Shown here in pieces: positions 53,253-62,454 of a DNA stretch of 64,000 nucleotides. Source of the stretch: Nocardioides sp. InS609-2. GTDB lineage: Bacteria; Actinomycetota; Actinomycetes; Propionibacteriales; Nocardioidaceae. The DNA lies in NCBI RefSeq assembly GCF_023208195.1, contig NZ_CP060034.1, positions 1,922,001 through 1,986,000 on the forward strand. The letters run 5' to 3'. The notes beneath the pieces are model-generated. The model saw only the letters and a list, made by a program, of their open reading frames with translations, searched no databases and was not told where the DNA came from. The stretch's first letter is position 1, and every line of letters begins with the position of its first letter. The position numbers were made by a program, and so were the translations under genes.

Positions 53253-54140
53253 TCAGTCGGCGGTGTGCGTGCCCTGGTGGAACCGCTGCACCCAGCGGCC
53301 GGACTCGCGGACCCACAACGACGAACGCAGCGCGCTCGCCTCGTCGGTGTGACTGCGCCACAGGAGCAGGATCACGTCGTCGGACAGCCGTTGCACGTCG
53401 ACCACCTCGAGGCTGATCAGCCCGATCGGCCCGATCTCGGCGAGGATCTCGTCTCGGCTCCACAGCCTCCCGGACTTGCCGATCTCCTGCCAGAGCGGGT
53501 GCAGCAGGGCCGCGACCGACACCGCGTCGGCGCGGACCTGGTCGGTCAGCAGTGAGCGTTCGAGGGCGATCACGGTCTGCTCGGGCGTCTCGACCGGATC
53601 GGCGCTCTCGAGGTCGGCAAAGAGGTCGGGCTCCTCGTCGATCTGACCCGGCATGGCGGCCGGGTGGGCGACCTGGGCGCCAGCGAAACCCGGACCGGGA
53701 TCCGGCGCGGCCCCGGACTTCCACGCGGTGGCCGCAGCGTTGGCGAGCCGGTCGGCCTCCTCGTTGAGCGGGTGGCCGGCATGCCCCTTGACCCACTCGA
53801 AGACGACGCGACGACCCTTCATGGCCTCGTCGAGCGCCTTCATCAGGTCGATGTTCATGACGGGCTTGCCGTCGCCCTTCTTCCAGCCGCGCCGCTTCCA
53901 GCCGGGCATCCACTTGGTGATCGAGTTGATGACGTAGGTGCTGTCGCAGATGATGTGCAGCTCGTCGTCGAGGTGCGCGGTCTGCTGCAGCAGGTCGAGC
54001 ACAGCCATCAGCTCGCCCATGTTGTTGGTGCCGTTGGACCAGCCGCCGCACGCCCAGTGATCGTCGTCGGAGTACCAGCCCCAACCGGCCGGTCCGGGGT
54101 TGCCCAGGGCGGAGCCGTCAGCGGCTGCAGTGATCGTCAC
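53253..54140 (-). CDS. Ribonuclease HI fused to a DUF4440/NTF2-like domain
   Basis: A 295-residue protein. Residues 1-145 are RNase HI, cleaving RNA in RNA-DNA hybrids: ITAAADGSALGNPGPAGWGW (first Asp), NNMGELMAVLDLL (Glu), LHIICDSTYVINSITKWMPG (Asp) and GHAGHPLNEEADRLA (last Asp). After an acidic linker (about 150-180), VIALERSLLTDQVRADAVSV and VILLLWRSHTDEASALRSSL to WVQRFHQGTHTAD resemble a DUF4440 (NTF2-like) domain. GTG 54140 is used because it starts the RNase H strand. Confidence 0.88.
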   Translation of the reverse strand: MTITAAADGSALGNPGPAGWGWYSDDDHWACGGWSNGTNNMGELMAVLDLLQQTAHLDDELHIICDSTYVINSITKWMPGWKRRGWKKGDGKPVMNIDLMKALDEAMKGRRVVFEWVKGHAGHPLNEEADRLANAAATAWKSGAAPDPGPGFAGAQVAHPAAMPGQIDEEPDLFADLESADPVETPEQTVIALERSLLTDQVRADAVSVAALLHPLWQEIGKSGRLWSRDEILAEIGPIGLISLEVVDVQRLSDDVILLLWRSHTDEASALRSSLWVRESGRWVQRFHQGTHTAD

Positions 54141-54166
54141 CCGCGCGATCCTGCCATCATGGCGCC

Positions 54167-54922
54167 ATGACAACTGATGAGGACTCCCGTCGGGTTGCCG
54201 TCGTCACCGGTGCGAGCAGTGGCATCGGTGCAGCGACCGCCCGGGCCCTGGCCGGTGCGGGCTTCCGGGTGGTCTGCGCCGCGCGTCGTACGGACCGGAT
54301 CGAGGCACTGGCCGCCGAGATCGGCGGCGTGGCGGTCGCCTGCGACGTGACCTCCGCCGAGTCGGTGGCCGGTCTCATCGCCGCCCTCGATGGCCCGGTG
54401 CACGTGCTGGTCAACAACGCGGGTGGCGCGTTCGGGTCCGACGAGATCGCGATCGCCGACCCCGAGCAGTGGCAGGCGATGTATGACGTCAACGTGATCG
54501 GCCTGCTGCGCGTGACCCAGGCCCTGCTGCCGGCGCTCCGCGAGTCCGGCGACGCCGTGATCATCAACATGGGCTCGACCGCCGGCCGCATCGCCTACGA
54601 AGGCGGCGCCGGCTACACCGCGGCCAAGCACGGCACCCGGGTCGTCACCGAGACGCTCCGGCTGGAGCTGTGCGGCGAGCCGATCCGGATCAGCGAGGTC
54701 GCGCCCGGGCTGGTGCAGACCGACGAGTTCGCACTGGTGCGCTTCGGTGGCGACCAGGCGAAGGCAGACGCCGTGTACGACGGCGTGCCCGACCCGCTCG
54801 TCGCGGCCGACATCGCCGACGCCATCACCTGGATCGCCACCCGTCCCTCGCACGTCAACATCGACGAGATGGTGATGCGTCCGCGCGCGCAGGCCGCGCA
54901 GCACAAGGTCCACCGGGTGTAG
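54167..54922 (+). CDS. SDR family NAD(P)-dependent oxidoreductase
   Basis: A 251-residue classical short-chain dehydrogenase: cofactor motif VVTGASSGIGAATARAL, HVLVNNAGGAFG, catalytic GYTAAKHGTR (YxxxK) after INMGSTAGRIAYEGG, and EVAPGLVQTDEFALVRF. The C-terminal ITWIATRPSHVNIDEMVMRP is typical of the YdfG-like serine/hydroxy-acid branch. Substrate unknown. Confidence 0.93.
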   Translation: MTTDEDSRRVAVVTGASSGIGAATARALAGAGFRVVCAARRTDRIEALAAEIGGVAVACDVTSAESVAGLIAALDGPVHVLVNNAGGAFGSDEIAIADPEQWQAMYDVNVIGLLRVTQALLPALRESGDAVIINMGSTAGRIAYEGGAGYTAAKHGTRVVTETLRLELCGEPIRISEVAPGLVQTDEFALVRFGGDQAKADAVYDGVPDPLVAADIADAITWIATRPSHVNIDEMVMRPRAQAAQHKVHRV

Positions 54923-54962
54923 CCCCCTCCGCGCGGCCTCCCGGAAGTGGCACACTTCCGCT

Positions 54963-55652
54963 GTGCAGACCATCGGACTCATCGGCGGCATGAGCTGGGA
55001 ATCCAGCCTCGTCTACTACCGCGACCTCAACGTCGGGGTTCAGGAACGGCTCGGTGGCCTGTCGTCACCGAAGGTCGTCCTCAGCACGGTCGACTTTGCC
55101 GAGGTCACCGACATGGAGGACAACGAGCGCTGGGACCAGATCGGCACCCTGCTCAGCGAGGCGGCCCAGGGCGTCGAGCGCGCCGGCGCCGACTTCCTGA
55201 TGCTGTGCACCACGACGTTCCACAAGGTGGCCGGCCAGGTCGCCGCCGCCGTCGACATCCCGCTGCTGCACCTGGCCGACGTCGTGGCCGACGCGTGCCG
55301 CGCGGCGGGCGTCGAGAAGGTCGCGTTCCTCGGCACCACCGTCGCCATGAACGACCCGTTCTTCATCAACCGCATCGCCGAGGGCGGGCCGGAGGTCATC
55401 GTCCCCGACGCCGTGCACCACGAGTGGCTCAACGCCGCGATCTACGAAGAGCTCGTGCACGGTCGCGTGGTCGACGGGACCCGTCGCCGGGTCGTCGCGC
55501 TGATCGACGAGCTGTGGGACGCGGGTGCCGGCGGCGTGCTCCTTGGCTGCACCGAGCTCGAGCTGCTCGTCCACCAGGCCGACTGCGAGGTGCCGCTCTT
55601 CCCGTGTACGACGCTGCACGTGCGCGCGGCGCTCGACCGCGCTTTGGCCTGA
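54963..55652 (+). CDS. Aspartate/glutamate racemase family protein (YgeA-like)
   Basis: A 229-residue cofactor-independent racemase: IGLIGGMSWESSLVYYRDLN, the first catalytic Cys82 in LMLCTTTFHKVA and second Cys196 in VLLGCTELELLV. Both catalytic cysteines are intact, so racemisation of Asp, Glu or a broader set is likely. Usual members have LCTNTMHK, so the TTF variation may alter specificity. GTG start. Confidence 0.92.
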   Translation: MQTIGLIGGMSWESSLVYYRDLNVGVQERLGGLSSPKVVLSTVDFAEVTDMEDNERWDQIGTLLSEAAQGVERAGADFLMLCTTTFHKVAGQVAAAVDIPLLHLADVVADACRAAGVEKVAFLGTTVAMNDPFFINRIAEGGPEVIVPDAVHHEWLNAAIYEELVHGRVVDGTRRRVVALIDELWDAGAGGVLLGCTELELLVHQADCEVPLFPCTTLHVRAALDRALA

Positions 55653-55667
55653 GTCTCGCGGAGACTC
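55651..55667. terminator. Short hairpin between convergent genes
   Basis: GAGTCTC-GCG-GAGACTC directly at the racemase stop, between convergent genes; a possible bidirectional terminator without T-run. Confidence 0.5.
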
Positions 55668-55683
55668 GACCACCCACAGAGCG

Positions 55684-56169
55684 TCAGTACGTCGGGACCG
55701 ACACCATGGCCAGCCGGCCGGATCCGTAGCCCGCGATCCCGACCGTGACGTCCTCGCGCGCCCCCAGGGTGGCGGCGATGGCGGCAAGCTCGGGGGGCAG
55801 GACGTCGTTCGGGCTGTAGGTGCGCTCGAGGCGTTGGTGGATCCCGCTGGCGTCGCCGATCGGGGCGGCAAGGACGTTGAGGAGCTCGGCGGTGTTGTCC
55901 ATCAGGTTCGTGGGCATCACGTTGTCCTCGATCGCCGCTTCAGCACCACCGACGGGCACGAGGGCCAGCGCCGCGCCCGTGTACGCGACGAGCACGAAAT
56001 CCATCAGGGCCACAGCTGACAGACGACCTGCGTCATCGACGTACACGGCAAAGGCCGGGGCGGGCACGATGTCGGGGCTCAGCGGCTCCGGTGCGTCGCC
56101 GATGGTGACGTCGCGGCCCAGCAGGCCCTCGAAGAGGTCCTTGATCTGCTTGCGGTCAGGCATCTGCAT
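55684..56169 (-). CDS. Unknown protein at the end of the chemotaxis operon
   Basis: 161 residues: MQMPDRKQIKDLFEGLLGRD, then FAVYVDDAGRLSAVALMDFV, LVPVGGAEAAIEDNVMPTNL, MDNTAELLNVLAAPIG and HQRLERTYSPNDVLPPELA. No membrane segment. The MDNTAELLNVLA helix faintly recalls the E/DxxN helix of CheC/CheX phosphatases, but this is not sufficient to assign it. It follows a cheY gene on the same strand after 26 bp and is probably the last gene of the operon. Confidence 0.8.
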   Translation of the reverse strand: MQMPDRKQIKDLFEGLLGRDVTIGDAPEPLSPDIVPAPAFAVYVDDAGRLSAVALMDFVLVAYTGAALALVPVGGAEAAIEDNVMPTNLMDNTAELLNVLAAPIGDASGIHQRLERTYSPNDVLPPELAAIAATLGAREDVTVGIAGYGSGRLAMVSVPTY

Positions 56170-56195
56170 GGTCGGGTGCTCCTCGAGTCGGTGGG

Positions 56196-56558
56196 TCAGA
56201 CCAGGACCGCGCCGAGCGCGTCCTGGAAGGTGTCCGGGGTGAACGGCTTGGCGATGACGAACATCGCACCGGCCTTCTGGGCGAGGTCACGCATCTCGGG
56301 CGAGCCCTCCGAGGTGACGAAGCCGAACGGCACGGCGTTGCCACCGGCACGAAGCTCACGGAGCAGTTCGATGCCGGTCATGTTGGGCATGTTCCAGTCT
56401 GAGAGCACCATGTCGGGGCGCTCGCTGGCGACCTTCGCGAGCGCGTCGACGCCGTCCTCGGCCTCGACGAAGTCGTGGTGACCGAGCCCGGCCTGGCGCA
56501 GCGTGCGGAGCACGATCTGGCGCATGACCCTGCTGTCGTCGGCGATGAGGACCTTCAT
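56196..56558 (-). CDS. cheY: Single-domain response regulator CheY (copy 1)
   Basis: A 120-residue receiver: KVLIADDSRVMRQIVLRTL, phospho-acceptor Asp54 in MVLSDWNMPNMTGIELL, Thr/Ser in FGFVTSEGSP and Lys in FVIAKPFTPDTF. No output domain, so it acts through protein contact, either on the flagellar switch or as a phosphate sink. A cheX gene is directly upstream. Confidence 0.94.
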   Translation of the reverse strand: MKVLIADDSRVMRQIVLRTLRQAGLGHHDFVEAEDGVDALAKVASERPDMVLSDWNMPNMTGIELLRELRAGGNAVPFGFVTSEGSPEMRDLAQKAGAMFVIAKPFTPDTFQDALGAVLV

Positions 56559-56601
56559 GGGAGTGTTCCGTTTCTACTCGTGGGACGCACCGGCTGGGGG
56601 G

Positions 56602-57048
56602 TCAGCGGGCGGGGAGGATCGAGATCAGGACGGGGTCGTCGTGCCAGGACACGGTGAGGTGGACGGCATCGGCGGCGAGCTCGGGCGTGGAGCCCTCGGT
56701 CACGCTCGGCAGACCGAGCGACGAGGTGCCGCCGACGGCACCCTTGAGGCTGCCTGCCACGACATTGACCACCTCGCCGAGCGCATCCTCGACGTCGTCC
56801 AGCTCGGGGTCGACGCCCTCCGTGAGCCTCAGCAACGCGCGGGTCATCGACACGGCGGCCGAGTCGGGGCACCAGAGCCGCAACGTGCCGCTCCAGTCGC
56901 CGTCGACGGTGATCGATGCCAGGACGCCTGTCTGGCCGGAGGGCCACGAACCGAGCCAGGGCAGCACCGGCCGGTGCAGCATCGCGGTCCACACCTGCTC
57001 GACGACGGCGCCGAGCAGGACGTCGTTGGGCGCAAGGACGGTCGTCAT
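56602..57048 (-). CDS. CheX-like chemotaxis phosphatase
   Basis: A 148-residue protein: LGAVVEQVWTAMLHRPVLPW and the phosphatase signature ALGEVVNVVAGSLKGAV (ExxN) on the long helix, then HLTVSWHDDPVLISIL. CheX dephosphorylates CheY-P. Placed between two cheY genes. ATG 57048 is one base from the upstream cheY stop. Confidence 0.85.
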   Translation of the reverse strand: MTTVLAPNDVLLGAVVEQVWTAMLHRPVLPWLGSWPSGQTGVLASITVDGDWSGTLRLWCPDSAAVSMTRALLRLTEGVDPELDDVEDALGEVVNVVAGSLKGAVGGTSSLGLPSVTEGSTPELAADAVHLTVSWHDDPVLISILPAR

Positions 57049-57049
57049 C

Positions 57050-57439
57050 TCACACCTCCACGGGTACGTCGGGAAGCAGGCCGAGGAACTCCAGCTTCTG
57101 GCGCATGTCATCGGCCTCGAAGGGCTTGGTGAGGTACTCGTGGGCGCCGGCGGCGAGCGCCCGCACAATGCGGTCCTGCTCACTCTCGGTCGTCACCATC
57201 ATGAGCGTGATCCCTCGCCACTCGGGGCGCTTGCGCACCTGCGTGACAAAGGTCAGGCCGTCCATGACGGGCATGTTCCAGTCGACACAGGCGAGTTGGG
57301 GAGGCTCTTGCTGGGCCTCCAGCACGTCGAGCGCTTCTTGGCCGTCACCGGCCTGGAGTATCTCGAAGCCAGCTGTGGACAGGATGTTCCCGACGATGCG
57401 GCGCATCGCGCGGGAGTCGTCGACTACCAGGGCACGCAT
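57050..57439 (-). CDS. Single-domain response regulator CheY (copy 2)
   Basis: A 129-residue receiver: RALVVDDSRAMRRIVGNILS, Asp53 in LACVDWNMPVMDGLTFV, Thr in MMVTTESEQD and Lys in EYLTKPFEADDM. It overlaps the cheR stop by 16 bp, so it is coupled to cheR. Either this or copy 1 could be the flagellar-switch CheY. Confidence 0.93.
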   Translation of the reverse strand: MRALVVDDSRAMRRIVGNILSTAGFEILQAGDGQEALDVLEAQQEPPQLACVDWNMPVMDGLTFVTQVRKRPEWRGITLMMVTTESEQDRIVRALAAGAHEYLTKPFEADDMRQKLEFLGLLPDVPVEV

Positions 57440-58263
57440 GAGCGATCTTCCTCTCTGATCCGGTACAGGGCGGAACGACCGGTGGGCTCTCGTTCCCAGC
57501 CGTCATCGACCCCACGAGTCATCTCCGCGCCGCCGAGGAACAGGTATCCGTCGGGGGCCGTGACCTGGCGCACCCGGCGCAGGATGTCGCGCTTGGTCTC
57601 CAGGTCGAAGTAGATGAGCACGTTGCGCATGAAGACGATGTCGAACTTGCCCATCAACGAGTAGGGGCGCAGCAGGTTGAGCTGGCGGAACTCGACCTTC
57701 GAGCGCAGCTCGGGACTGATCCGCCAGTTCAGGCCGTCGCGTTCGAAGTGGCGCACCAGCAGCGACGCCGGCAGACCACGGTTGACCTCGAGCTGGGAGT
57801 ACTCCCCCGCCCGACCGCGCTGCACCATCTCGTCCGACAGGTCGGTCGCGACGATCGTGACGTCCCAGTTGGCGAGCAGCGGCGAGTCGAGCACCGACAT
57901 CGCGACGCTGTAGGGCTCCTGGCCGCTCGAGCACGCGGCGCACCAGATCCGGATCGCCTTCCGGGGCCGGGTCTTCGCGAGCGTCGGCAGCACCGTCGTA
58001 CGCAACGCCGTGAACGGGTCGTTGTCGCGGAACCACGACGTCTCGTTGGTCGTCAGCGCCTCCACGACGGCCGTCAGTAAGCGAGGCTGGCGACGAAGGG
58101 CCACGTCCGCGACGTACGACGTCACGTCGCTGTGGCCAGCCGCGCGAGCGAGCGGCAGCAGCCGCGACTCGACGAGGTACTCCTTGCCGGTGTCGAGCAC
58201 GATCGCGCTTTCGGTGCGGACCAGGTCACGGACGAAGTCGAACTCACGGGAACCCATGCTCAC
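57424..58263 (-). CDS. cheR: Chemoreceptor glutamate methyltransferase CheR
   Basis: A 279-residue SAM-dependent methyltransferase adding methyl groups to receptor glutamates. N-terminal helical domain (FDFVRDLVRTESAIVLDTGK, LTTNETSWFRDNDPF), SAM motif RIWCAACSSGQEPYSVAM, then FDIVFMRNVLIYFD and DGYLFLGGAEM. The GTG overlaps the cheB stop (GTGA). The C-terminal receptor-binding pentapeptide domain is absent, as usual. Confidence 0.95.
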   Translation of the reverse strand: MSMGSREFDFVRDLVRTESAIVLDTGKEYLVESRLLPLARAAGHSDVTSYVADVALRRQPRLLTAVVEALTTNETSWFRDNDPFTALRTTVLPTLAKTRPRKAIRIWCAACSSGQEPYSVAMSVLDSPLLANWDVTIVATDLSDEMVQRGRAGEYSQLEVNRGLPASLLVRHFERDGLNWRISPELRSKVEFRQLNLLRPYSLMGKFDIVFMRNVLIYFDLETKRDILRRVRQVTAPDGYLFLGGAEMTRGVDDGWEREPTGRSALYRIREEDRSCVPW

Positions 58264-59366
58264 CTGGCCACCTCCACTGCTTCAGGCACTGCGATCCGGC
58301 TCGGTCGGGCGAGCCGGCGGACCAGCTCAGGGGCGATCTGCGGCAACGGCAGCACCAGCTCGGCGAGCCCTGCGTTGGTCACGGCGCCCGGCATGCCCCA
58401 GACGACCGATGTCGCCTGGTCCTGGGCGATGACGCTGCCGCCACGTTGGGTGATGAGGTCCGCGCCGCGCTCGCCGTCCTGGCCCATGCCGGTCAGCACG
58501 ACACCGAGCACGGCGCCCCCGGCGGCCTCGGCGGCACTGCGGAAGAGCACGTCGACCGCAGGTCGGCAGTAGTTCTCCTGCGGGCCTTGGGAGAGCTTGG
58601 CGACGAAGCCCCGCGAGGTGGACACGAGCTCGAGGTGGTAGTTGCCCGGTGCGATGGCGGCCTGGCCCGGGCCCACCAGCTGGTCGTGCTCGACCTCGGT
58701 CACCTCCCACGCCGAAGCGCGGTCGAGTCGGGCGGCGAACTGGCGGGTGAAGACCGGCGGCATGTGCTGGACGACCGCGATCGGGAGGGGCAGGAGCGGC
58801 AGCGACGTGAAGAGGGTGTGGAGGGCCTCGGGGCCGCCGGTGGAGCTGCCGATCACGAGCAGCCGATAGCCCTCGGAGCCGGTGCGCGTCGCGAGCGAGG
58901 GCCGCGGCGACGTCAGGGTCCTGGGCGTCGGCACGACCGCCGAGGGACGGAGGAAGGTGCGGGGCACGAGTGACTTGATACGCGGGATGAGCGACTCGCG
59001 CACGAGCTCCATGGAGCGGTGCACGCTGCCGACGTTGGCCGGCTTGGCGACGTAGTCGGTGGCACCCGCGGCAAGCGCGTCGAGGGTCGCGACGGCGCCC
59101 TGCTCGGTGAGCGTGCTGAACATGATGATCGGCGACGTGCACCCGGAGGCGCGGAGCGCCCGCACGGCCTCGATGCCGTTCATCTCCGGCATCTCGATGT
59201 CCATGGTGATCAGGTCGGGCTTCAGTGACTCGACCTTGTGCAGGGCCGCGCGACCATTGACGGCCGTGCCGACGACCTCGATGTCGGGGTCCTCCTGGAG
59301 CAGGTCACTCACCAGGCGCCGGATGACGACGGAGTCGTCGACGACCAGCACGCGGATCGGCGCCAT
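58260..59366 (-). CDS. cheB: Chemotaxis methylesterase/response regulator CheB
   Basis: A 368-residue two-domain protein. Receiver: RVLVVDDSVVIRRLVSDLLQ with Asp56 in LITMDIEMPEMNG and Lys in YVAKPANVGS. After a Pro-rich linker (about 140-175) the esterase domain has the Ser in VIGSSTGGPEAL, His in VVQHMPPVFT and Asp in LTGMGQDGERG. It removes receptor methyl groups or deamidates them. Confidence 0.95.
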   Translation of the reverse strand: MAPIRVLVVDDSVVIRRLVSDLLQEDPDIEVVGTAVNGRAALHKVESLKPDLITMDIEMPEMNGIEAVRALRASGCTSPIIMFSTLTEQGAVATLDALAAGATDYVAKPANVGSVHRSMELVRESLIPRIKSLVPRTFLRPSAVVPTPRTLTSPRPSLATRTGSEGYRLLVIGSSTGGPEALHTLFTSLPLLPLPIAVVQHMPPVFTRQFAARLDRASAWEVTEVEHDQLVGPGQAAIAPGNYHLELVSTSRGFVAKLSQGPQENYCRPAVDVLFRSAAEAAGGAVLGVVLTGMGQDGERGADLITQRGGSVIAQDQATSVVWGMPGAVTNAGLAELVLPLPQIAPELVRRLARPSRIAVPEAVEVAR

Positions 59367-59451
59367 GGAAGTCCTCATTCTGCGGGGGATGTGGTCCCCC
59401 GGACGAGTGACCGCCTGACTCATCGGCAGGTGCCGACGCGACCTGAGCGAT

Positions 59452-60348
59452 TCAGCCGCTGACGAGACGCCATGGGCGCAGGAGTACGTCGGCCTCCGAG
59501 GCCGGCAGCAGGTCGTCGACCAGCTGCGCCTGGAGGACTCCCGCCAGCGCGTTCCACGCGCCGTACGCACCGTCGGAGGCGGTGAACCCGCCCCGGTGGA
59601 ACGCGACGACCCCGGCGAGCTGCACGTCGAGGGCGAGCCGGAGCCGTTCGGACATGGTCACCGCCCACGTCGCTCGATGCATCGCCGGCGCCCACTGGGC
59701 CGTGTGGGGGCGGACCTCGTCGACGACCCGACGCCACGCCGTACGCATCTCGTCGTCGGCCGAGGCGATGGCGCGCAGCACGGACGAGGCGCCCGGGGCG
59801 TCGACCACGTCGAGACCGTCGAGACCGTCGACCGACAGCACCCCGGCGGCACCCAACGGCGCGGTCATCTCGACCCACAGGTCGGGGTGGGCCGGCTCAC
59901 GGAGGTACTCGGCCACAGCAGCGTCGGAGAGTACGTCGGCCGCGTCGGCAGCGACCGGGTCCTGCACGGCCATCGATCCACTGCGCAACCAGGTCCAGTC
60001 GAAGATCTCGTGCCGCACCAGGTGGTCGAGCCCGGCGGCGTCGCCGAGCATGCCGTTCTCGAGGCGACGCAGGGTGTGCAGCTGCCCGCGCGCGGCCTCG
60101 TCGAACGCGCGCCCGGCGTCTGGCAGGAGGTCGGCCAGAGCATCACGCTCGACCATCGCGGCGTCGAGCGCGGAGTGGCGATGCCGTCGGGCCCGTGGTC
60201 CGGGGTGGGCAGCGGCGAGCCGGTCGAGCTCGGCGGGTCCACACGCAAGGGCAGCGCGCAGCACACCGGCGACGGCTGCGCCGTGCGGGAGCCGGGCCAG
60301 GTCGAAGCCGAGGGTGGCCGCGCCCACGACGGAGTAGCGCATCGTCAC
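59452..60348 (-). CDS. Unknown protein inside the chemotaxis operon
   Basis: 298 residues, no membrane segment or recognised domain. Visible parts: YSVVGAATLGFDLARLPHGA, RAALACGPAELDRLAAAHPG, LENGMLGDAAGLDHLVRHEI, AQWAPAMHRATWAVTMSERL and RLALDVQLAGVVAFHRGGFT. Ala/Leu-rich, probably mostly helical. It lies between the receptor gene and cheB, both on its strand, so co-expression is expected. ATG two codons in is an alternative start. Confidence 0.8.
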   Translation of the reverse strand: MTMRYSVVGAATLGFDLARLPHGAAVAGVLRAALACGPAELDRLAAAHPGPRARRHRHSALDAAMVERDALADLLPDAGRAFDEAARGQLHTLRRLENGMLGDAAGLDHLVRHEIFDWTWLRSGSMAVQDPVAADAADVLSDAAVAEYLREPAHPDLWVEMTAPLGAAGVLSVDGLDGLDVVDAPGASSVLRAIASADDEMRTAWRRVVDEVRPHTAQWAPAMHRATWAVTMSERLRLALDVQLAGVVAFHRGGFTASDGAYGAWNALAGVLQAQLVDDLLPASEADVLLRPWRLVSG

Positions 60349-60436
60349 CCCTCCCCGCGTCGGCTGTCGTCAGGGGACGACGAAGCCGGTGGCGCCCCCA
60401 AGGATGCCACCGGCCTGGTCGTACGTCAGCCCCGGA

Positions 60437-62014
60437 TCAGCCCTGGCGGAAGCGGCCGACCTCGGACCGGAGGTCGTTCGACATCCGAGCGAGCTCGTTG
60501 ATCGCGTCGAGGGTCTGCGTGACCGACTGCGTGGTGGTGTCGGCTGCTGCCGCCACGCCGGCGATGTTGCTCGCGATCTCGCCCGAGCCGGCGGAGGCCT
60601 CGGCGACGTTGCGGCTCATCTCGCTGGTGGTCGCGGTCTGCTCCTCCACCGCCGAGGCGATGGTGAGCTGGTAGTCGTTGATCGAGGTGATGATCGTGGC
60701 GATCTCACGGATCGCCTCGACCGCGCCACCGGTGTCGCCCTGGATCGCCTCGACCCGACGGGCGATGTCCTCGGTGGCGTTGGCCGTCTCGCGCGCCAGC
60801 TCCTTGACCTCGTTGGCGACGACCGCGAAGCCCTTGCCGGCCTCGCCGGCGCGGGCGGCCTCGATGGTCGCGTTGAGGGCCAGCAGGTTGGTCTGCTCGG
60901 CGATCGAGGTGATCACCTTGACGACGTTGCCGATCTCCTGGCTCGACGTACCGAGCTTGGAGACGGCGTCGTTGGTGGTGTCGACCATGTGCACCGCCTG
61001 CGAGGCGACCCGGGCCGCTTCGTTGGCCGAGTGGGCGATCTCGCGGATCGAGGCACCCATCTGCTCGGCGCCCGCGGCCACGGTCTGCACGTTGCGGGAG
61101 ATCTCCTCCGACGCACCGGCGACGAGGCCGGCCTGGGTCGAGGTCTCCTCGGCACCAGCCGAGATCTGCTGCGACGACGCCGACAGCTGCTCGGAGGCGG
61201 CGGCGACGGCGTCGGCCGAGACCGACACCGCGGTGACGATCTGGCCGACCGACTCGACGGAGTGGTTGAGCGCCCGCTCGAGCTGACCGAGCTCGGCCGA
61301 GGAGGTCTCGGGGACGCGCTGGGAAAGGTCGCCCTCCGCGAAGGCCTCGAGGGCGTCGACCGAACGGCGCAGTGGGCGGGTGATGCTGCGGGCAATGGCG
61401 TAGGAGGCGCCCAACAGGACAACGATGCCGACGAATGCGATGACAGGCGTCAGTAGGCGTGTCTGCGACGCGATGTCGTCCTGCTTAGCCCCGAGCACAG
61501 CGGTGTAGCCATCCATGGCGTCCATGGCGTTCCCGATGGCTTCGTCGGTGAGGTCGTTGGCGGCCTGGATGTCGCCAACCTGCGCCTTCGCCGTTGCCTG
61601 GTCGGAGCCGACCGTTGCCAGGAGCGTCTCGATCTTGTCGACGTAGGTAGCGAACTCGCCGGCCAGCGGGTCGACTGCCGCCCGCGCGTCGGCGTCGAGG
61701 TTGCCCGCGTTGGCCTCGATGATCGCGAGCTGCTCGTCGACCGTGGCCGCGTCCTCACTCAAACTGGCCCGCTGTTCGTCGAGGTCCTCGCCGAGGATCG
61801 CCTTCAGCGCCGTCACCTTGATCTCGCTGGCCCGCGTGTCCATGGCAAACAGGGCGGCCTGCACCCGCCTGGCCTCGATGAACTGGCCGGTGATGTCGGA
61901 GAGCCGCGACTGGCCAGACAACGCGGTGAAGAGCACGGCAGACACGGTGACGGCACCGACTGCGGCGATGGCAGCGAGCCGACGACCCACGCTCAGGGTG
62001 ACGGGTGACTTCAT
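60437..62014 (-). CDS. Methyl-accepting chemotaxis protein
   Basis: A 525-residue transmembrane receptor: TM1 about 12-32 ([20 protein letters not shown]), a helical periplasmic-side sensor domain, TM2 about 190-210 ([18 protein letters not shown]), HAMP ([18 protein letters not shown]), and the signalling coiled coil whose tip is [20 protein letters not shown] near 370-390. The sensor is a four-helix-bundle type; ligand unknown. No C-terminal CheR-docking pentapeptide. ATG 62014 is 20 bp after cheW. Confidence 0.95.
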   Translation of the reverse strand: MKSPVTLSVGRRLAAIAAVGAVTVSAVLFTALSGQSRLSDITGQFIEARRVQAALFAMDTRASEIKVTALKAILGEDLDEQRASLSEDAATVDEQLAIIEANAGNLDADARAAVDPLAGEFATYVDKIETLLATVGSDQATAKAQVGDIQAANDLTDEAIGNAMDAMDGYTAVLGAKQDDIASQTRLLTPVIAFVGIVVLLGASYAIARSITRPLRRSVDALEAFAEGDLSQRVPETSSAELGQLERALNHSVESVGQIVTAVSVSADAVAAASEQLSASSQQISAGAEETSTQAGLVAGASEEISRNVQTVAAGAEQMGASIREIAHSANEAARVASQAVHMVDTTNDAVSKLGTSSQEIGNVVKVITSIAEQTNLLALNATIEAARAGEAGKGFAVVANEVKELARETANATEDIARRVEAIQGDTGGAVEAIREIATIITSINDYQLTIASAVEEQTATTSEMSRNVAEASAGSGEIASNIAGVAAAADTTTQSVTQTLDAINELARMSNDLRSEVGRFRQG

Positions 62015-62034
62015 GGGATATCCGTTTCTCGTGA

Positions 62035-62454
62035 TCAGGCGGCGACGGCGCGGTCGACGTCGAGGGCTAGGAGCAGGCGGTGGTCGAGCTTGTAGGCCCC
62101 GAGCAGTAGCTCGCGAGACGTTGCGCTGAGGGTGTCGGGCGGTGATTCGAACTGGTCGTCCTCGACGTCGACGACCGCTCCGATGCTGTCGACCAGGAGC
62201 GCGACCGACTCGCCGGCAGCCCTGATCACCACCATCATCTGGTCGGCTTCCCCGGTGTGCGGTGGCATGCCGAGCTGCTCGCGCAGGTCGATCGCGCTGA
62301 GCACCTGGCCACGGAGGTTGATGAGTCCGGCCAGCGTGGAGGGCGCGAGCGGGATGCGGGTGCGCGGGAGCCCGCGCAGCACCTCGCGCACGGACTCGAC
62401 GCGGACGCCGTACAGCCGCGCGTCGAGGGTGAACGTGACGAACCGGGTGCTCAT
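62035..62454 (-). CDS. cheW: Chemotaxis coupling protein CheW
   Basis: A 139-residue adaptor linking receptors to Che[41 protein letters not shown] and [20 protein letters not shown] are the CheW beta-barrel signatures. Starts in an ATGA overlap with cheA, so stoichiometry is coupled. Confidence 0.95.
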   Translation of the reverse strand: MSTRFVTFTLDARLYGVRVESVREVLRGLPRTRIPLAPSTLAGLINLRGQVLSAIDLREQLGMPPHTGEADQMMVVIRAAGESVALLVDSIGAVVDVEDDQFESPPDTLSATSRELLLGAYKLDHRLLLALDVDRAVAA

